A DNA stretch of 64,000 bases. It comes from Amoebidium appalachense (lineage: Eukaryota; Ichthyosporea). Of this stretch, positions 24,192-53,721 are shown in pieces. The notes beneath the pieces were generated by a model. It searched no databases. It was not told the origin of the DNA and worked only from the letters and a program-made list of their open reading frames with translations. The stretch lies in the NCBI GenBank assembly GCA_963693365.1, contig CAVNZM010000001.1, forward strand, positions 3,286,001-3,350,000, given 5' to 3'. Each line of letters starts with the position of its first letter. The first letter of the stretch is position 1. A program made the translations under genes and the position numbers.

Positions 24192-24540
24192 CGCTCCGCG
24201 CCAGTAGAGGTCCCTTCGCCTTCCTTCTCCCAGCGGCGTACGCTGGGCACTGTACCATAGCACAGCAATATTCCCCAAAAATTTTGTTTACTTTGATTTA
24301 CACTGTTCTACCGTGTTGAGTTTCCACGTTCTTCCAATCGTTGTTTATTAGGTCGCTGCGGAAAATGCCCCTCTGGGCCTTGAACTTCGCCACCGCGGTG
24401 GAGGACACTGTCCCGGTCGTTTCTGCACCTGCCCCTTCCCCAGCACCTGCGGAGCCGCCAAGGTCGACTTCTTCGCCCCCCCGGTGCCCCCAAAGGGGTG
24501 ATTATTTTGCCCGGTCAAGAAGGTGTGGGGGGGCCAGCTG
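24192..24540 (+). repeat. Right arm of the 350-bp inverted repeat
   Basis: It mirrors 23450-23799: CGCTCCGCGCCAGTAGAGGT inward, and CGGTCAAGAAGGTGTGGGGG at the outer end. It continues directly into the recombinase remnant, so the left arm is best read as an inverted copy of this 5' end. Confidence 0.85.
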
Positions 24541-25590
24541 CGGGGCCCCCTCCCACTGTGGATGTAAGCCCCGCGGCGACGGGACGTGTTTATGTTTCTC
24601 CCATCGGCGACTTTGGTGCGTGGCGTGCGTGCGGCTGTGGTCCAATCTATTCTCCCGACCCTCAGGGCAAATGTGGATGTTTTGATCAGCAACACCCTTG
24701 CCGCCACCACCTGGGAGCGCTACCAGATGGAAATTCGGTTTTACCTTCAGTTTTGTCAAGAGTCCGCCTTCGCCCCTTGGCCCCTCACCGGCACGGTTGC
24801 CACTGCGTATGTGGCCAAGTTGATGGAGCGAAATTTCGCGCCGGGCACGGTGGTCGGCAAGCTCTCAGCCCTGCGCAAGGTACACGAACTTTGGGGGTTC
24901 CCATACCCTCCCCCATCGGTCATGTCCGCCCTCACCCAGGGGCACACCCGCACCCATATGCAGTGTAACCCCGACAAGCTGGCCGACCCGCGGCGGTTCG
25001 ATGCCGAATGGGTGTCCCTCATCCTCACCCACCAGCCGCAGACCACCGCCGACGGCGCCTGGGAGTGCTCCTGTTGGCCTACCTCTGGGGCCTGTGGTGG
25101 ACCACGGTCACCGAACTGCTCGCAGAAGACGTAGTTTTTGAAGGCCCGCACCCACAAGGCCACCGCATCACTCTACGGCTGCGGAAAATCAAGCAAGGCG
25201 CGGGCAAGTTGCATGACCCCGTCGTGCGCACGCGAGTGGTGCCCACCATATCTGTCCCGGCCCTACAGTTAGCAGTGGCTGCCACCCCCCGTCCCCCCGG
25301 CGCCCCCCACTGCATCCTCCCCACCGGTAAGGTCAACCACCAGACCGAGTGGATGCAGCGCGAGTTGTGCGCTATCGGCGTGGAGCCCCTGTTAGCCAAC
25401 GCCGTCACCTTCCACTGCCTCCGTCATGGCATGGTCGGCGCGGCCAAGGCTGCGGGGGCCTCTGAACCAGCAAATTCATTGGCTCGGCGCCTGGCTTGGC
25501 GCGAAGCCGGCCACCTACGGCACCGGCCACCAACATACAGCCGACGACGTGCTGTATTATGAAGCCCTGCGGGGCCTTGTTTGCACTTGA
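24365..25590 (+). pseudogene. Decayed tyrosine recombinase of a eukaryotic mobile element
   Basis: Recombinase sequence is spread over several frames. An N-terminal core-binding domain reads SNTLAATTWERYQMEIRFYL, then YVAKLMERNFAPGTVVGKLSA. The catalytic domain follows in another frame (LLLAYLWGLWWTTVTELLAE), with the H-x-x-R box as FHCLRHG, then a further frame with TGHQHTADDVLYYEALRG, whose Tyr fits the nucleophile. The box-I Arg expected near GLR..EL appears to be Trp (GLWWTTVTEL). At least three frame changes and this missing residue indicate an inactive copy. Crypton- and DIRS-type elements use such enzymes; no reverse transcriptase is seen, so the class is open. Introns could account for some of the frame changes. 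Confidence 0.7.
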
Positions 25591-25787
25591 TTGTGTAAAG
25601 GATCTCTAATAAGCTTGTAACGGCGCAATACCTGTCTTATCATGAAGGCAGCAGTGGACGCAGGTAGCAACCATACATCTAAATACTTAGCTTGATTCAT
25701 CAAGCACTATTTAGAGTGTATTTTAGGGCAATCATTGGTTGAAATGGTGTTTCTAACAATGACAGCCCATTGGGTGAGCTCCGTTGG

Positions 25788-25796
25788 TATATAAGG
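25788..25796 (+). promoter_or_regulatory. TATA box without an evident gene
   Basis: TATATAAGG is preceded by CATTGGTTG (25732) and CCCATTGGG (25768), which look like CCAAT boxes. The next 1.3 kb shows no coding exon. It may be the promoter of an unseen noncoding RNA, or an old copy of the arrangement at 26906. Confidence 0.35.
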
Positions 25797-25959
25797 AGCG
25801 AACTCCTACTAGTCGTTAGCTCATTTCCCAACGTCGCACCCACTTCACCCACCCACCCGCCCGAGCTCCGAGTCTAGGGTTGCATCCCAACATTGCATTG
25901 CATGCACAGCTTCCGAGCTTTACATACGCGCACATCCCCACAACACAACACACACACAT

Positions 25960-25996
<37 letters not shown>

Positions 25997-26505
25997 CACA
26001 CACGACACACGTGCACATGTTCACTCACACACCCGCACACACCCGCACACACACATACACACACAAAACACACGTATACACGCACGTACACGCACACACG
26101 CATGCCCCCCGGCCCTGCGCACGCGTGGTGGGGGAGGGAGTGAGGTTTTGGTCAGGATATGAGAACGAGGTTGTGGTAAGCCTGTAAAGTGATGTGTGTA
26201 GCTGTATGTAAGTGTTGTCGACGATCTCTGATCCCACACAGCCTGAACCGAGCTCATAAAGCAATCGAAAGCAATCATACATCTAAATAACATGCATGAT
26301 CCCGACGGAGTTATTGGGACCCACGATTTTCAGAAATTTGAGAAAAAATACAGTGCTGATATTGATATATATTTACCAATTATTGTGTATACAGCTACAA
26401 TTTTAGGAACCAGTTATCAAACAGCCAATTAGCATTAAAATATTGTTAGTTGTACATCATTTTAAAACTGTGTTTGTGGCTTGCAAATCTGTCGAATTGG
26501 CATTG

Positions 26506-26508
<3 letters not shown>

Positions 26509-26583
<75 letters not shown>

Positions 26584-26589
26584 AAAAAA
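26509..26589 (+). repeat. poly-C (65) followed directly by poly-A (16)
   Basis: The longest C run in the window, joined to an A run. It lies between the recombinase remnant and the beta-helix gene. Confidence 0.9.
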
Positions 26590-26905
26590 TGGATTCCCAA
26601 ACACATACACCACCACCCAAAGGGTGTTGGGGGATCCTAAGAGTGAGATCTCCATCCATGGAAGACGAGTCGACCTGGCCCATCGGATATCAGCGCGTCT
26701 GCAACTTCTGCCTAGAAATACACATAACAGGAAAAGTATGGTAAAAACACATACATATAAACCTCAAATTCATGCTCCTACTGAGTTATGTAGACCGTGG
26801 CCTCTTAGCAGTATTAAAGCCATATGAACTATATGTCGCCTACGCCTTAAGGAGCGAGTCGCGGCGATCTTGTTGTCACCAAGTCTAAAGATCACCTTTG
26901 ATGTG

Positions 26906-26937
26906 ATTGGCTATTTTTCAATCCACCTGGTATATAT
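26906..26937 (+). promoter_or_regulatory. CCAAT and TATA elements of the beta-helix gene
   Basis: ATTGG (a reverse CCAAT box) at 26906-26910 is 20 bases before TATATAT at 26931-26937. The ATG of the secreted beta-helix gene is about 210 bases further on, leaving a leader of roughly 180 bases with no clear intron. Confidence 0.5.
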
Positions 26938-27145
26938 GAGCCCCCGCAGCTGACTTAGGAATCAGTCAGTCACCACCGAACGTCCACTTGAACATCCGAG
27001 AAAAGTTTCTGCGACCGCAAAAAGTTCTTGTGCTAAACGTTTCTCTCAGTGCAACTAGCCAAAAAAAACTGTCATATTCTTCTATGACATAAGTTTCGGC
27101 TACCCTCGGACATCTTGTTATTTTATTTCTATTTCTCTTTACAAA

Positions 27146-28456
27146 ATGGTGCACACAACTTCCACTCTTGGGCTCGTAGCCACCACACTTCTCATTGCTA
27201 CCCGCAACACCGACGCCCTTCCCCACAACCTCAGGAAAAGCAGTCAGCCCGCCACTGGCCTCTCCGTCTGCCCAGTAAGTTGCGTTCAGGGTGTATCTGT
27301 CGGCAACAAGTGTGCAAACAGTCTGGCAGCCGCAGTGAGCAGTGCAAAAGACGGCGACACGATTTACGTGCACAGCAACATCAACACAGACAGTGAGATT
27401 TCCATCAGCCAAAAGTTGCTCAGTTTCTCGGGCTGTGGTGGTGCAAAGCCCACTGTTTCACTCACTGCCGACCTGCCTTATGGTGGCATCTTCCGTGTGG
27501 CAGCACAAGACCAACAGAGCCTTTCTTTCTCAAACATAGACTTTGTGAGAGCCTCAAACTACGGGTCGTTCGTTCGCACGCCAGAGATTGGTGACGGAGA
27601 GTTCCCTGAGGACATCAGCTATGAGCAGACCGACCTGCGCATTTCCGGGTGCAGGTTTTCCAAGTTCAAGACACAGGCACGCGGTGGAGGTGCGATGTTT
27701 GTCGGTCGCACGGGCACCGTGAGCATCACCAACAGTGTGTTTGAAGAGTCCCTTGCCACCCGCCACCCCAAGAACAAGATTAGGTGGGAGTCTGGTGGTG
27801 GTGCCGTGTGGATTCGCGAAGCCACCAGTAGCATCACAATCGACGGCACAACATTCATAGGCAACAGGCACGAGTTTGAACACGGCAACGGGGGGGCTCT
27901 TTGTGTTGAAAATGTTTTCGAAGGTGCTTCGCTCACTTTCGGCTCCGGCACGACATTTGTAGACAACCGGGCACCTGGCGGTGGTGCTGTATACATTGGG
28001 TCGATGGAGGGCACAATCAGCACCCAGGCCAAGTTTGAGCACAATGCGAATATTCAGGGGTGGGGTACCCGCGGTGGCGCCATGTGGATTCAAAATACGC
28101 AGGGGGGTACCATGCAAATTGGCGGGAAATTCATCGGCAACAAAGCCATGATTGACTCGGCCGACAGTGGAAACGGCAAGGGACGGGGGGGTGCTATTGC
28201 CACAAACATCATCCGTAACTCCAAGGTAGACGTGACGGCTGAGTTTGTTGATAACGAGTCCCTCGGGGGGGGCTCCGTGTGGGACGGGCTCTCCGGCGGG
28301 GGGGCTCTTGGTGGCTCGACCATGAAATTCCAGGGCAGCACGTTCAAAGGCAACAAGGGAGGAAACCAGTTGGCTCTGCGCATCAACCGGGCCTCTTCCG
28401 GGGTTATTTCATTGACGGAGGCAAGAATGCAGGAGAGAGCCATCACCTTGAAGTAG
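27146..28456 (+). CDS. Secreted right-handed beta-helix protein with Pmp-like GGA/FxxN repeats, intronless
   Basis: One exon of 436 codons. Residues 1-24 look like a signal peptide (LGLVATTLLIATRNTDALP). A short Cys-containing segment (CPVSC, NKCANS) leads into beta-helix coils. Two motifs repeat as in chlamydial polymorphic membrane proteins: GG[AG]-type turns (RGGGAMF, SGGGAVW, GNGGALC, PGGGAVY, RGGAMW, RGGAIA, GGGALG) and F-x-x-N (FIGN, FVDN, FEHN, FIGN, FVDN, FKGN). No autotransporter barrel or membrane anchor follows, so the protein is probably secreted. Function is unknown; adhesion or binding of surface polysaccharide is inference. Lack of introns and the bacterial-type repeats hint at transfer. 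An AATAAA lies 119 bases after the stop. Confidence 0.85.
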   Translation: MVHTTSTLGLVATTLLIATRNTDALPHNLRKSSQPATGLSVCPVSCVQGVSVGNKCANSLAAAVSSAKDGDTIYVHSNINTDSEISISQKLLSFSGCGGAKPTVSLTADLPYGGIFRVAAQDQQSLSFSNIDFVRASNYGSFVRTPEIGDGEFPEDISYEQTDLRISGCRFSKFKTQARGGGAMFVGRTGTVSITNSVFEESLATRHPKNKIRWESGGGAVWIREATSSITIDGTTFIGNRHEFEHGNGGALCVENVFEGASLTFGSGTTFVDNRAPGGGAVYIGSMEGTISTQAKFEHNANIQGWGTRGGAMWIQNTQGGTMQIGGKFIGNKAMIDSADSGNGKGRGGAIATNIIRNSKVDVTAEFVDNESLGGGSVWDGLSGGGALGGSTMKFQGSTFKGNKGGNQLALRINRASSGVISLTEARMQERAITLK

Positions 28457-28574
28457 AAGATCTAATAAGATATACGTACTGCGCTGGCTGTAACTATTCT
28501 GGATATACCTATTTATATAACTTGAAAGTTTTGATAGGTTGAATGAATGACGTGCAGAGATTATGGTGATCATG

Positions 28575-28580
28575 AATAAA
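28575..28580 (+). terminator. Poly-A signal AATAAA of the beta-helix gene
   Basis: AATAAA in CATGAATAAACC, 119 bases after the stop codon, followed by a T/G-containing stretch. Confidence 0.6.
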
Positions 28581-29045
28581 CCTTCTCTTTGGACAACGTG
28601 GAATGTTGGATGAAAAGTAGCTTCATTCAGTTGATCATAAACGTAAAATATGGCCTGGTTGCCATGCCTAAAATAAAACAAACAATTGTGTGTATCCAAC
28701 CAATAACACCATATAGCTCCTATGCCTCGCTTGAGCTCGTACAACTCGTACTTTTGCACACATGCACATATACACGCGCACACAAACACACACGGATACA
28801 CTCGCAAACTTGCCAGTGGCCATACGTACGACCACAACTGATCGCCTGACGTCTGCATGCGCATGCCTTGACGCAGGCAGCAGTTAAGGCACACAAGCAT
28901 AACTGTAGATATTATCATATCATAAAAATAGTAATCATTGATTAGAAGAATTGATAATGGAAGGGAGATCGAAATGCACGAGGACGTATTAGGGTTTGTG
29001 AGACACAGGGGCGCCGGGCGGCCGGGCGGGTGGGCGGGCGGGCAG

Positions 29046-29080
<35 letters not shown>

Positions 29081-29302
29081 GGGGGGGGGGGGGGGAGGGG
29101 GAGGGGGGCAGGGGGGGGTGACCACGAACATCACATAGAAAGGTAACATGGACTTGCAGCCGAGAAAGGAGCATACCCTGCACATGCATGTGTGTGCACA
29201 TTTCTTCCTGTCTGGTGTGGAAGACCAAGGCAAGATTGTGTGTGTATACGGGTTTTGTGTGTGAGGGTGGGTGCGCGTGTTTCTATTGCACACCGTCAGC
29301 AC

Positions 29303-29361
<59 letters not shown>

Positions 29362-29753
29362 ACAAGCTCCCCCCCACACGCACAAAACCCATGCCGTGCC
29401 ACTCAGACACACACACATGCACGCGCACACACACACACACACACAGAAACTTTAAACACACACATACACACACACACACATGCATGCATGAGTCAGGCAT
29501 ACGCACACGCACACGCACACACACACGCACACACACACACTTGCACGCGTGCACACGCACGCACACTCGTGTCACACACAATGTCATGGTGGCTCACCCA
29601 TCTCAGTAACAGCTTGGCAATAGTTCTTCTACATCACGATTGTGCATCATTAGCAACCTGCCTGCTCAATTTAGGATGTACAATGTCATCTGCAGATCTG
29701 TGTGTGTGGTTGTTGGCTATGGCAATGGTTTGTCGACTCGGAGAAACACGGGG

Positions 29754-29793
<40 letters not shown>

Positions 29794-29907
29794 AATGCAT
29801 GTGCTAACTGTTCTCGTAAATGATTTCGTGCGTGTGAGATCTTTTTTGATGACATCATATCAATCTGGCCCGAAGAGAATTGAAAGCGTGGCTAAACATT
29901 GTGTAAC

Positions 29908-29913
29908 TTTATT
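29908..29913 (-). terminator. Candidate poly-A signal of UBA1
   Basis: AATAAA on the minus strand, about 365 bases after the UBA1 stop. It is the nearest canonical signal downstream that I found. Confidence 0.45.
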
Positions 29914-30274
29914 CATCAGGGCATAACCACGAACCAAAGATACCATGCATGAAACCAGCATGCACCGAGAGGAACAGAGAGACAACAAACGCAAAACATG
30001 AAATGCTATGAGTTAAGGCATGTACACTCTATCTGATCCGATTGCATCTAACGCTAAATAGCCATATCTTTAGATCTTTTTTTTAATTTTTTTTTTTTTT
30101 TTAAGATCCGTAAGATGGTGGTTGTGATAGGCATATCTAATATTCGTCGTCTGAACATATTAGGTACATTGCTGTCCATCCCCACCAACAAATAAACCGC
30201 TACACCAACAACATATTTCATATCTGCACAAACGAACCAAATGGGGCTAAACCCCGGCCCACCAATCATCTCCC

Positions 30275-50433
<20,159 letters not shown>

Positions 50434-52109
50434 TTTTCCAACTCGCTCTTGACTGCGGTTAGATGAAGATGCACGACCGAATAGTTTACACTTTGTACAG
50501 AGTCCAGAAAGAAAGCCACTAGCTTGCAGTTCCCTGTCCCCTTGAGGCTTTCTTATAGCAAAACCTAAGGGCGGTCCAAGAAGGGAGGGAGGAAAGAACA
50601 GACAAAACTAAAAACATGACCGCGAGCTATTCTCCAAGGCTTTGTACCCGCTGGCTTACGTACGTGGCCGGGGCGACCTACGACGCTGCGGCCGGGGTAC
50701 TTCTGGCTGTAATGACCAATCAAATCGCTCAATATGTAATGACGAATCGGAATGCTCAAAAGTTTAAAGCAAATTTTCATTCTTATTTAATTAAAAAGCC
50801 TGGGCAGGCGGATCATGTCTTATCTTTACAATAGGCTGGGCTTACGTCATTTTAAACCAATCACCGCTTGTAAATCTAGATCCGATTACGCGCGATCAAA
50901 TTCTGTCTAGTGACTGTCGCTGCGGGTATGTTTTGTATAGGCCGCAGGGAGACAGCATTCAAAGTGACTAGCCGCGAGCGCTCAAGACTAAAAGAATTTT
51001 GATGATGTCACAAGTTCGCGCCAAAAACTTTTGAGCGGCCATTTGCGGTGAAGCCAAAGCTTCTATTTCAATAACTTAACTGGCTACTTTAAATATCTTA
51101 CAGCAGTTAAAACTATAAGTTGCTCCTGTCACATGTAGGATCATGAATTAGGTAGGCCGCTTTGTGCATGAGTCTCTTTCTCCACTACAAGTGTGTCCGC
51201 CAGCAGGTGACTCTAGAGTCGAGTGCTGTTTTCCAGACGCTGGTCACTGGTGGTCACCATGGGAGGTCATGGCGGACACATATCCATCACTGGAACACAA
51301 ACACGGACACAGTTACTGGTTTCGATATGCAGGAGCTGCCGGCAGGAGTACATGGGTAAACACATGACCGATTTACTCCTCCCGTTGTGCTCTTACGGCT
51401 AGACAGAGATCTAGACTCGGAGAACAAGCCTATCAGCCATGTTCACAAATACACAGGTGCAAACTTTGTTGGCACGTTGATTACCACACCCTTGTGAGCC
51501 TCACTTTTCGGACTCAGCTAATCGCAGTCATGTGTGCATACTGGGTGTTTTAGTGTGCTCTGTGAAATACTTATATATGCGAACCAGTGCACCAACGACG
51601 GACGAGCACACATGGGGGAAAGCAGCTCTGCTGACTTTCTTCGTTTGCTTTTGCTATAGCAGCACTCCATGTACATAACTATTTTCAGAAGGCTTAGTTA
51701 GTTTCAGAACCGAAGGTACAGCAATACTCGTATCAAAACGCTGTTTCTCAACGATCAACGCCCCTCCGCCCCGTACCTCCTCCCTCCCCCCCTGCCCCCC
51801 CCCCCTTCCCCCCACACCCGCCCACCCACCCACCTACTCATGGTGACCACCATCAGCCCACACAGCTTCGGAGATACGTTCACTTGAAACACTTTTCTAC
51901 AACGCATGCGCAGGCCACTGTACATGTGATGTACTGCACATAATTATAACCCGCTGGGGTGTTCCACCCCCTCCAACCCCGTCCCCGTTCTTTCCTCTCC
52001 CTCCCCCCCCCCCCCCCTCCCTCCCTCCCTCCCTCAATCGCCCCTCAAAAAAGAAAAGAAAAACCTGCACTAAATCACGCTATACTTGAAACTACTCTGC
52101 ACACATCGT
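50434..52109. other. Intergenic: UBA1 upstream region
   Basis: Mostly unique sequence. CCAAT boxes occur at about 50714 (GACCAATCAAA) and 50854 (AACCAATCACC). An E2F-type site and a CRE-like TGATGTCA lie near 51003-51027. Pyrimidine tracts occur at 51778-51830 and 51993-52040. No coding exon is visible. Confidence 0.7.
51003..51027. promoter_or_regulatory. CRE-like TGATGTCA and E2F-like TTCGCGCCAAAAA
   Basis: TTCGCGCCAAAAA (51015-51027) reads TTTTTGGCGCGAA on the UBA1 strand, matching the E2F/DP consensus TTTSGCGC. TGATGTCA lies at 51004-51011. Both are about 580 bases upstream of the UBA1 ATG. Function is inferred from motif match only. Confidence 0.35.
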
Positions 52110-52610
52110 TCAGTTGTCTTCATCTGTCTTCTGCTTCTTGTGTGCCGGCTCTTCCTCCTCCCCACCTTCCTCCTCCTCTCCGCAGCTGATCATCCACAGC
52201 ACACCAAACTTATCAGTGAACTGGGCAAACTTTCCGCCCCAGAACGTTGGTTTGTATGGCACCTCGACCTCCCCTCCCTCGGACAGTTTCTCGAATATCC
52301 TTGCAGCATCAGCATCCTTGGGGATGTTTAGCGACATGGCCGAAAAAACGGTTCCTCTGGTAGGTTTTGCATCTTTTGGAAGAGAGAGAGTGTCTGAGGC
52401 CAAGATGGTTATTCCTCCTGCCTTCATCACACAGTGCATAATCTTATCTTCGTTGCCCTTGCCTGCATGTTCTTCCATAGGGCTACCCCGGAAACGCCTG
52501 AACTCAGGAGGGTCGGCCCCGAATATGGGAACGTAAAAGTTGATTGCTTCTTCGCAGGTACCCGGAAAGAAAATGTAGGGCTGAACCTCAGACTTTGCAG
52601 ACGAAGACAT
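52110..52610 (-). CDS. VOC-superfamily (PhnB/glyoxalase-like) protein, intronless
   Basis: A 166-aa single exon with a clear ATG. Family motifs are VQPYIFFPGTCEEAINFY near the N-terminus, KIMHCVMKAGGITILASDT in the middle and GGKFAQFTDKFGVLWMIS near residue 140, the pattern of PhnB-type VOC proteins (two beta-alpha-beta-beta-beta modules). Bacterial relatives are often annotated 3-demethylubiquinone-9 3-methyltransferase-like, but their reaction is not established. The C-terminus adds an acidic tail (EEEEGGEEEE) and KKQK, which could be a nuclear signal and is not part of the core family. Like the other intronless genes it could be of bacterial origin. It lies about 1.7 kb upstream of UBA1 on the same strand. 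Confidence 0.85.
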   Translation of the reverse strand: MSSSAKSEVQPYIFFPGTCEEAINFYVPIFGADPPEFRRFRGSPMEEHAGKGNEDKIMHCVMKAGGITILASDTLSLPKDAKPTRGTVFSAMSLNIPKDADAARIFEKLSEGGEVEVPYKPTFWGGKFAQFTDKFGVLWMISCGEEEEGGEEEEPAHKKQKTDEDN

Positions 52611-52717
52611 GTTGATAGTAGGCGCTCAAGGCAAACTCTTCGTGAACAACATACAAAAAAGAACAATGGTGCCGTGACCCCTTTCATTTTGGTTTTTTTG
52701 TGCTTTATGAAGCCGCT

Positions 52718-52772
52718 GCCAAAGGCTTGCCAAAGGCTTGCCAAAGGCTTGTCAAAGGCTTGCCAAAAGCTC
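52718..52772. repeat. 11-bp minisatellite, five copies
   Basis: The unit GCCAAAGGCTT occurs five times, with one C-to-T change in unit 4 and two changes in unit 5. It is about 110 bases upstream of the VOC gene start. Confidence 0.95.
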
Positions 52773-52973
52773 GCCGTGTGCTACATAACCATGGCAAGTC
52801 TATAAAAAATCGCATCCAATAGGAGTATCCGCTTGGTAGAGCGCCGCGCTATATGATGGCATGTCGGGGGCAAACGTTTGTCATGAACAAAGTTTTTGTT
52901 GTGTGTGGACCGGCTTGTGAATGCTCGCGTGCTCCACCGCCCGGGGAAGAGGCAGAGGTGTTGGGGGAGGGGT

Positions 52974-53008
<35 letters not shown>

Positions 53009-53048
53009 TTAGAGGAGACTCATTGCAGTGTGTGTGTGTGTGTGTGCA

Positions 53049-53089
53049 TGTTTTTTTTTTGTTTTTTGTTTTTTTTGTTTTTTTTTTGT

Positions 53090-53144
<55 letters not shown>
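53049..53144 (+). repeat. T-rich run followed by poly-G
   Basis: T runs broken by G (53049-53088) pass into about 55 G (53090-53144). This is the reverse-strand form of the C-then-A junction. Confidence 0.9.
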
Positions 53145-53145
<1 letters not shown>

Positions 53146-53162
53146 GGGGTCCGGATCCGTTT

Positions 53163-53597
53163 AGGGCGTGTTTGGCAGCCGAAAATAATCGTACTCGTGT
53201 CATTTTGCGAAAAGACGAATAATCGTGTTCACAAAATTATTTTGTGGTATGCGTCTTTAGGGGTGAATGATACGATTATGGCGTACCAAACACGCCTTTC
53301 TTTATTTGCAAACACGCTCCCGATTCGACATCGACACAAATCTCGATACGACAAAAGAATGCGAAATATCATCTTTCGTACTGTACGATTTCATTAGTAG
53401 TTGGTTGACCAATCGTAAATTAGAATAGCTAAAAGCGATCCGATTGGCTAAAAGTTATGATGTCCAACGTCTTTATCGTGTCCGGAAACTAAAGGTGTGG
53501 CGTGTTTGGCATGACACATTTTCGGAATCGTGTCATTATTACGCGGAAAGACGAATACGATAAAGACACGATATAACTGCGCTGCCAAACACGCCCT
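53163..53597. mobile_element. Compound non-autonomous TIR element (MITE-like)
   Basis: The outer ends are inverted: GGGCGTGTTTGGCAGCC left and GCTGCCAAACACGCCC right, with TTTA on both flanks (possible 4-bp target duplication). Each end is itself a small TIR unit: left unit about 53163-53298 closes with GGCGTACCAAACACGCC, and right unit about 53497-53597 opens with GGCGTGTTTGGCATGACAC. Both contain AATCGTGTCATT and AGACGAAT motifs. The middle (53299-53496) is unique. It has no transposase. Ends of this type resemble hAT or PIF/Harbinger MITEs. Confidence 0.7.
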
Positions 53598-53678
53598 TTA
53601 CTTTCCTTTTTTTACCTCCCCCACCCTCCACCACCACTCCCAACGGACCCCTCCGCCCCTCCCCCTCCCCCTCTCCCC

Positions 53679-53721
<43 letters not shown>

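Larger units (their letters stand above)
25591..27145. other. Intergenic: orphan TATA sequence, CA tract, long C-to-A run
   Basis: It holds CCAAT-like motifs and TATATAAGG at 25788-25796 without a gene behind it, CA-rich sequence (25945-26100), the 65-base C run followed by 16 A (26509-26589), and the probable promoter and leader of the beta-helix gene from 26895. Confidence 0.7.
28457..30274. other. Intergenic: poly-A signals, G runs, CA tract
   Basis: It contains the poly-A signal of the beta-helix gene, a G-rich block (29047-29120), CA tracts (29309-29357 and 29400-29570), another G run (29758-29790) and the reverse-strand poly-A signal of UBA1 near 29908. No gene is seen. Confidence 0.75.

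Noticed and set aside
52826-52890. tRNA-like GCTTGGTAGAGC
   Set aside because: It resembles a D-arm/A-box, but no B-box (GGTTCGA), anticodon arm or acceptor pairing follows.
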